Shown piece by piece: positions 35,413-44,400 of a DNA stretch of 64,000 nucleotides. Every line of letters starts with the position of its first letter. Positions within the stretch are counted from its first letter, which is position 1. A program made the position numbers and the translations under genes. The notes beneath the pieces were generated by a model. It was not told the DNA's origin, did no database searches, and worked only from the letters and a program-made list of their open reading frames with translations. Source of the DNA: an uncultured Bacteroidales bacterium (lineage in GTDB: Bacteria > Bacteroidota > Bacteroidia > Bacteroidales > SZUA-534); the NCBI GenBank assembly GCA_902790595.1, contig CADASL010000006.1:1-64000 (forward strand), given 5' to 3'.

Positions 35413-38400
35413 TCACTCTCCGAAATCAAGAACGGCAGCGAATTTGCCTTCTTCCTTCTTCCAGAACACAAGAGGTGTGTTGATCAGATTGCCGACGTAT
35501 CCGTTCAGGGCTTTGAGCAAATCGCCTTCGGCATAATCGGCCAATGTCTGGTTGCTTGAGCAATTGTCGTAGTTCCCGGCGTAGAGCGCGGCGGTAGTGT
35601 TGACAGAGTCTATTACAAAATATCCGCAGCCACTGACAATACCCTTGCGGACACTCTTTGCCGGGTAAATCATATTGTTGGTGGGTAACACTGCTTCATT
35701 GGAGTAGCGGTTGCAGTATAGGCAGGAGTCGCGGAAGTAGCAATTCTCAACAATACTTTCAACTCCCTCATTAGTACCGCAAATGGCGCCAGGCATACCG
35801 TTTATGCTGCCACTGTCGTTTTCACTCGAAAAATAGTATGTCGGCATATAGACTTCGCCGTAATTGACGCAGTTGCGTACGATTCCGGGGCCACAGTTTT
35901 GTCCGCATATTCCGCCTATGCAGCCATATCTGCCATTCCAGCTGGTTTTATTCCACTGAGCCGAAAGTCTGGCAGTATTGAGGCAGTTCTCAATAAGTCC
36001 GCTGTTTCCTCCGCAGATGCCTCCCGTGCGGCCGAGCAGTTTCACGTGAACAGACGCCGCGTTCCAGCAGTTTCTGATTATGCCGTCTTCATAATTATAG
36101 AAGCAGAAACCGCCATACATACCTTTAGCGGTGCCGTAAACTTCATTTATCTCAATTGTCGAATCGTTTGCAAACTCATACTTTATATTCTGAATGATTC
36201 CACTGTTGTTTACGCAAACCAGACCCATAGCTATAATGTCGGGGCTGAACGATTTGACTGTGAGCGTGTGGCCGTGACCGTCGAACACGCCTTTGAAGGC
36301 GCGGTGGTTGTTGACTTTGTCGCCCTCGTACGGAAGGTGATTCTCCAAAGTCAGGTTGTTTTCAATGCTGATGCAGATGCCTTCGGTGCTGATGGCTTGG
36401 TAGGCGTTCAGCGTATCAATAAGCTCACTGAGCTGCGAGCTGGTTTCAATCTCATAAACAGCGTATTTCTTCTCGTCAACAATGGTTGCCGGTCTCAATT
36501 CGCCGTTGAAACCCAAACTGTAGTAGTCGTTCGGTATGGCGAACTTGAGATAGCTCTCTTTGACGGCGGTAGAGGGCGCGACAGTGTATTCGCCCAGGCT
36601 TTCGCTGAAATAGTAGTCAGTTACAAGCACTGGCAAGCTGTCGATGTACTGGCTAAGCGTGATGGTGGCCACAGGAGTCTCGCCGGTAAGGTCGCCCATA
36701 ATAATTATTGGCGCGTTGTAGTACTCGTCGTCCATTTCCATAACTGGCAGATATACATCGTTGTCGGCTGCAATAACAGCATTGCCGCCAATTCCGAATG
36801 GGCAGGCCATACCAATGCTGCGAACGGTTACATAAACTCCGGCACCTTCGGCGGTTATGCCTTTCACTTGGTTTCCGGCAATTGTGCCGCCTGTCATATA
36901 CATTGAGCCGAGCCACTCATACTCGTCAATATAAACACCGCCGCCTGCGCCGCGCTCTCCGCCTTCAGTACCGGCAATGTTGCCGCTGATTTCGGCGTAA
37001 CCGTTCATATTCAATGCTATACCATAGCCAACGTATACACCGCCGCCGATTGAATAGGCAGTGTCGTTGGTGATTTTGGCGAAGTCGGTGAGCCTTACGG
37101 TTGCTCCGTCGGAAATGCCGCTGCAGATATACAAGCCGCCGCCGTTCATTGCCCTGTTATAGCTGATAAGGGCCTTGCCGCCGATGGTCGACTCTTGCGT
37201 AAAGAGATATGCGCCGCCACCGCTTTCGGCAACGTTGCGGCAAATGCTGCCTCCGGTCATTGTGAATTGGCAATCGGAAACATAAACGCCGCCGCCGCAA
37301 CTATAGGCCTCGTTGTTGGTTATGCAGCCGCCGGTCATTGCGATGCTGCGGTTGCCGGAGCCAACATAAATGCCGCCTCCGCTCTCGTTTGTCCGGTTGT
37401 CGGCAATCAGCGCGCCGTCGGCAATGGTGAGGCTAGCGTTGGCATTTTCAAGCACATAGATGCCGCCGCCATTGTCCTCCTCCTCCACAGTGCGGCCACC
37501 GGTAATGGCCAGATTCCTGATGATTATCGGGGTTGATGTGCCGATGGTGAACACTCTTGCATTCTCACCGTCCGACATTGCAAGGCTATCCTGCGGAATG
37601 CCGTCTTTCAGGCCGTTGGCGCCAATAAGTGTGATTGATGCCGCACGCGCGTTGAGCGAATCGCCCATTGCTTGCGGTCCGCGGAGTGTGCCATCGATGT
37701 TGATGATGTAGTTGTAGTTGGTTGCGGTGTTCCTGACAATCTTTGCAAAAGCTGAATCGAGCGATTGCAGCGCGGCCTCGGCCGAAGTGCCTGAGTTGCT
37801 GTTGCTGCCTTTGGGGCTGACATACAGAGCATAATCGAAATTCCAAACAACATTCGCACTGGTGATTTTTTCGTCGTAGATGTCCATATTTGCGCTGTCG
37901 GCCGGCGTGCCGTGGTAGTTGACGGTGTCGAGAGCATAACACTCGTTAAACGCATTAGAGTTAATGGTTTGAAGTGATGCCGGTAAGTCTATTGTGGCAA
38001 GCTTCCGGCATCCTTTGAAATTACCAGTTGACAATTCTGTAACGCCGTCTTCTATTGTCACTTTCGTGATTCCACTGCAATCCCAGAAACAAGAGTTAGC
38101 CATAACGGTACCGCCAGGAATTGTGATTTCCGTTAGCGATCCACATCCGCAAAACGCGTAAGAGCCAATTGAAGTTAGTGTCTTCGGGAGTGTGATTGAT
38201 GCAAGGTCTCTGCTATAAATGAATGCATTGTCCCATATTTTCTCCAGATTGCTTCCTTCTTCGAAATAAATGGCCGTGAGTTTTGTGCCGTCAAATGCAG
38301 CGCTTCCTATTTCTTCCACTTCGGCAGGAACTGTGAATGAGCCTGTCGATGATTGTTTGCAGTACAAAACGAGCTTTTTCCCATCGATAGAGTACAGGGC

Positions 38401-41400
38401 ATCATCGCTTCCCATCTTAAACGAGGTGCTCGACGAGCCTAAAGTGACATCATCAATCGCATCGTATGTGGAGAATGCCCAGTTGCCAATTTCAGTGACG
38501 GAAGAAGGAATGTGTATTTTCCTCAATTCGTTGTCATACATAAACGCACCTTCTCCAATGCTCGTAATGCCTTCGGGAAGTATGATTTCAGAAAGTCTGA
38601 AGCAGTTGTAAAACGCATTCCTCTCCAATTCTGTTAGTCCGGTCACACCGCTCATATCAAGTGCGATTGTAACGCCGTCTTTATTGATAGTTTTGATTGC
38701 ATTGGCAATGCTCTCAACACCTTCGTTCGAGAGGTATCCGTTCACTGTCACCCTTCCGCTCTCTGTCATATTCTCAATCAGGTTGACAATGGCGTCAACA
38801 TCGGCAACCTGCATCAGGTAGCCTTCATCGTTTATGCTCCATAGATTGCCGTTCCCTTCCATTTCAACCACAAAGCGGTCATTCTGTGTGGCAACCAAGT
38901 CCTCGGCTGAGCCATTGGCACGGGTAAGAACCTTTCGCGATTCGTATGTGTATGGTTTTATTATGGCCACAGTGTCAGCAGTGAGTTCACCGGCAATGGT
39001 AATTATGCTCGTCGTACCCAGGTAAACATTGTTGTCTTTGTTGACAACTGCATTATCTTTCAAAGTAGAGACTGAGCCTGAAGGAAGGTAAAGGCCACTG
39101 CCTGTGTTTGCGCGGTTTCCGATGATTGTGCCGCCGCTCATAACGAACGATGATTTATTATAAACACCGCCAGCATAAAATTTTGCAGAGTTGTAGGTAA
39201 TTTCGCCGCCCGTCATCTCAAATGTTCCGCCATTGAGTGTGGCAACTCCACCACCATAGTAAGCTCCTTCGTTGTAGCTGATTTCGCCGTTCTGCAGTGT
39301 GAATTTTCCATTCCAGTCGGCAGAAACTCCAGCGCCATAGGTGCTGCCGGTGAACGTAATCACATTGTTGCTGATGCGGCCGCCAGTCATTGTGCAGTTT
39401 CCTTTGGTGTATATGCCGCCACCGGAGTAGAAGGCCGTGTCGTTGACTATGCTGGTGCCGCTTGCGATGGTGAGGTTCGCTTCAGCGTCAACATAAATTC
39501 CACCTCCGTTTTCCACTGCATATCCGCCGGTGATTGTCAGGTTTTTAACCGTTACCGGAACTGATGTGGCGATGGAGAGCACCGTGCCTCGGTGGTCGGC
39601 AGAGAAGCCGCCGTAGAGTGTGTCGCTGCCGTTCAGGCCGCAGAGCGTGATGCTCTTGGCCTTGCCGTTAAGCCAGGTATCGAGTGCCTGCGCGCCGGTG
39701 AGCGTACCGTTGATGCAAAGGGTGTAGTTGGCCGAGGCGTTGTTCATCCTCATAAGAGCCGAATCAATGTTATTGAACGGTGAGCTTGCCGTCAGGCCGT
39801 TGTTTCTATAGCTGCCATTTTTCTCGTCGATGAAGAAGAACGAGGTGGGTTCTACAGTCTGCGGAGCAGATTCCGTTGCTGTTACCACCAGGTCGGCGTT
39901 GAGGTTCAGTTTTCCATCGTAAACCATTCGCGCGTTGAGCAGATATTGCTTTCCTTCAACAAGTTCGGTGGTGTCAGGAATGGTCAACTTTGATGAGTCG
40001 GATGTTGCCAAAACGGTGTCACCGGCAAAATTGGTGAGTTTCAATTGCCATTTAATCGGCTCATCGCCAGGAGTGAATTCGGCATTGTTGCTGCGTGCGA
40101 ATAGTGCGCTGACGCAGAGTGTCGAGTCGTTCCAGAATGTCTGTTGGTCGCACGCAATCACAGCCTTAACCCAGATGGCGTAGAGCGTGGTGTTGGCCGA
40201 GAAGTAAGCCACGGCGCTGTCGGTGTAAACTCTGTCGCCATTGGCTGAGGTTGCCCATCCCGCAAAGGTGTAGTCCCCGGCAGCGAAAGCGTTGGGTGTC
40301 AGCTTAAAGGGGTCGTAATAAGTGGTTTGTTGCGCGGCCATTGAACCGGTTGCGCCATTGAAGTTCGGGTTGTAGGTTACGGTGAAGGTGTCGGGTGCGA
40401 AGACGGCCTCGTAGCTTGTCTCACCGCTCACTGTCACGTAGCGCGGGTTGTCGGTGCTGTTGTCGTCGGCCCATTTCACAAAGTGGCAGTAATTCCACGG
40501 GGTGGCTGTGAGTTCGATTTCAGAGCCGTACTCATAACCGCCGTCAACCATTGTACCATCGGTGATTTCCACACTTCCGAATCCGTCTTCTTTTGAGATT
40601 GTTGTAATCGAGTAGCTTGCCGGTTTCCACGTTGCCGTGATGGTTTCGGTGTCGCTGATGGTGTATGGCGATGTTATTGTGGTGTCGGCCACAGTCCATT
40701 TATCCAATTTGTAGCCCGTGGCAGGCGTGGCCACAAGATTGATTGTGCTGTCTTTCGGGAACCACAGCGAGCCGTCGGCGCCGTAGCCGCCCGGGGTGGC
40801 GATTGAAACTGTGCCCAACGACTCATCAGCCGATTGAATCTTGATGGCTTTGCAGTTTGTCAAGACTTTTTTAGCAGCAGATGTGTTTGCTGGAGCCTCG
40901 GCTGCTTGGCAGTAGATTGTCAGTTTGGGGCAACGGGCGAATGCATCTTCGTCAAGAATAGTGGTGCAAGAGCTTGGCAATGTAAGAGTTTCCAAATTGT
41001 TGTCATCGAAGAATGCGGCAAAATCGATTTTTGTAACGCTATTGGGAAGAGCTACATTTTTCAAATTCGATGAATAAGCAATTGCATATCTCTCGATGTG
41101 TGTAACTCCGTCAGGAACAACAAACTGCGACCCTGTCTTGCCGCAAGGATACTGAATAAGTATTGTCTTGTCCTTATTGTACAAAACACCATTTTCTGCA
41201 ACATAATTCTTGTTTTCTGCATCGACAGTTATTTCTGTCATATTATAACAATCTACGAAAGGAGAGCGATCAATTTTAGTTATGCCACTGGTTATGTTTA
41301 CCGATGTCAAACCGGTTTGACTGAGAGCTTCGAGTCCAAGTGTTGTAAATGTGGTTGGGAATGTGACTGATGTCAGTTTCCAGCAATTAAAGAACGCTTG

Positions 41401-44400
41401 AAGGCCGATAGTTGTCAAACCTTCGGGAAGGTTTATTGTTTCCAGATTGCCGCAATTGAGGAACGCTGCGCATTCAATGTCCCTCAAACCATTCGGCAAG
41501 CTAACCGATGCCAAATTGCTGCACTCTCTGAATGCACTGTAAGCTATGTTTGTTATGCCCGCACTGACAATTACGGTTGTCAAGTCAGTGCAACCCCTAA
41601 ACGCATTCGAGTCTACCGCTGTAACGCTGAAGAGTCCGCCGTCGGTGGAGTCAATCATTGTTGCCGGAATGGTCAATTCGCCAGTTGGTTTATGGTCATC
41701 GTCAATCTTGCCAACCGCAACAGTTGAGGCGCTTGTGAGCTTGTATTTCAGCCCGCCGGCAATAAACTCGTTCTTGAAGATGGCGTTTATTGTGGTGTCA
41801 GCTGTTATGGTGCGGAGACTGCTGGTATCGCCATCGCTCCAGCGGATAAAGAAGTAGCCGTTGGCTGGCTCGGGGGTGAGGGTAATCACTGTGCCGTAAT
41901 CAACCTTGCTGCCGCTTGCAACTATTTCATTCTTAGCATTAACTGCGGTAATGGTGCCTGTGCTGTCGGTGCCAAAGGTTACTGTGTGCTGGTTGATAGC
42001 CCACACGGCATCGATAATTGATGTGTCCTCGGCCGGAATGGTTGCCAAAGTGTCGCTCCAACCTATAAAGGTATAGTGAGGCTTGGTCGGCTCTTCCGGA
42101 AGTTCCAGTTCTGTGCCAAAATCTTGTGTAATGGTCTGGTAAACAGAATCTTTGCCATACTCGAACACAACGGTGTACTGGTTAATCTTCCACTGTGCCT
42201 TGATGGTGGTGTCCTTGGCTGGCATTGTGACTAAGGTGTCGCTCCAGCCCGAGAAGGTGTAGCCTTCGCGAGCCATAGCAGGCATCCAAACCGAGTCGCC
42301 GTAGGCAATGGTGTCAATCATTGTTGCCGCGCCGTTGCCCATTTTGCCGCCGTTGGCATCCCACGTTAGCACGAAGCTGAGGCGGCTGTAGCGGATTTCA
42401 ACAACCGTTGAGCCGTCGGCTGCGATGGTGGTCTGCTTAACGCTGTCGGGTGCGGCAAAGCCCTCGTACTGTTTGGCTTGGGCGGCTGTCAGCGAGTCGG
42501 TTTTGCCGGTGAGCGTGTCATATTCGGCAATGGTGAATTTGCCTTCCAAATCCTCGCGGAGATGCTTAACCTTATATTGAACATTGGCCGATTCCCATTT
42601 AGCGACCAAAGTAAGATTGTCGGCCGGCATATCCATATAGCCGTCTTCCATACCGTTCCAACCTTTAAATATATAGCCGGGGCGAACAGGGTCGAGTCCG
42701 ATAATCTGATCGCCGAACAGGCGGTTTTGGATGCTGTCGCTCTTGCCGTCGATAGTTCCACCATTGGCGTCCCAGGTCAGCTCGTAGCTTTTGCGGTTGT
42801 AGAAGATAACCACAACGGTTGCGTAATCTTCGGGTTCGATGGTCTCCTGATCAAACTCTTGAGCCTCGAATCCTTTGAACTCTTTTGCCACTGCTTCTGT
42901 CAGCGAGTCGGTCTTGCCAGTGAGCGTGTCGATGGCGGCCTGCATCGAGTAAGAGCCGCTCATATCAGCTTGCAGGTGCTCAACGGTGTAGAACATTGTT
43001 GCCGATGCCCAGATAGCGGTCAGTTCAATGTCGCCGGTGTCGTTCTTGATGGTGATTTCCTTTGTGGTGTCTTTCAAGTTGGTTCCGGTCCAGCCGACAA
43101 ACTCATATCCTTGTTTTTTTGGCATTTTTATATCGAACGTATCGGTAACGTCGTACGATTTTTTGCCGCTGTAATCGTCGTCAACATTTTTATAAATAAT
43201 GGTGTAGCTCATCGTATCCCACAGCGCCGTGTAGGTTAGGTGTTTGGCGGGCATTGTGGCCGGAACAGAGTCGTTCCAACCATAGAACCAGAAGCCTTTG
43301 CGAGCCATTACCGGCGCAATTATTGAGTCGCCGAAGTTGAGGCTGTCGGTATCGGTTTCAAGGCCGTTGCCGAGCAGGCCGCCATTGGCGTCCCAGGTCA
43401 GAGCGTATCGGTTCACTTTCCATATAGCCTTAAATTCCAAATCTTTGGCTGGCATAGTGCTGGGGAACTCGGCGTCCCAACCCACGAAGGTAAATCCTTC
43501 TTTTGTCGGGTTCTTTTCGGGCGCTGTGACTTGCTCGTCAAAGTCGTACATCAGTGTGTCAACAGGTGTGCCGCCATCGGTGTTGAAGGTGATGAAGTAT
43601 TTGTTGATTCCCCATATCGCCTTGAGTGTCAGATTCTCGGCCGGCATACGCGAAGGAACCGTGTCGCTCCATCCGCGGAAGCGGAAGCCCTCTTTCTGAG
43701 GGTCGGTGGGGGCGGTAATCTTGGTGTTGTAGTCCTGCGTGATGGCTGCGACCTCGCTGCCGCCGTCGGTATCGAACGTGATGGTGTACTGCATTATGCC
43801 GAAATGCGCTATCAGCTTCAGCTTGGCGGTGATTTCAAGCGCAAGGCTGCTGCAGTTTTGCAGGCTGTCGTTCAGTTCGGTGCCGCTCCAGTTTTTGAAG
43901 TAGTAGCCGGTGAACGGAGTTGCCTCGATGTTTGCGGTGTCGCCGTGCAGGTATGTGCCTTCGCCGCTAGTGGTTCCAAACAGCTCGTTGTCCGATTTCA
44001 CTGTCACAACGTAGCTTATGCGCTCAAACTCGGCCGATATTTCAAAATCATCGACAATGGTGAAGTTGCGTTTCGCCCTTGTGCTGCCGTCGCTCCAGCG
44101 AACGAATTTGTAACCGGTGTTCGGTACTGGCTCAAAGGTCGGTTGGTCGCCGTAGGCCACTGTTCCGTCGATAGCCACGTGGCCGCCCTCGGTGCTGCTT
44201 GTAACGACTTTGTACGGTACACCAGCTGAGGCTTCAATTTCAGCCTCAACCTTGATGTATTGGTAGGGCTCGGTGGCGTTCTTCTTCATTAAGCCGAAGC
44301 TGATGGTCTGACTTGTGGCCTTCAACGGTCTGATATACAGCAAGCTGTCACCTTCGGGCATCAAGACTGCCACGGTCGCGTTTCTTTGACGTTTGGTCAC

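Noticed and set aside
42478..43239. A 253-codon plus-strand frame, and similar ones at 35899-36906 and 43531-44229
   Set aside because: They are antisense to the repeat modules of the giant protein; repeated codon bias keeps these frames open.
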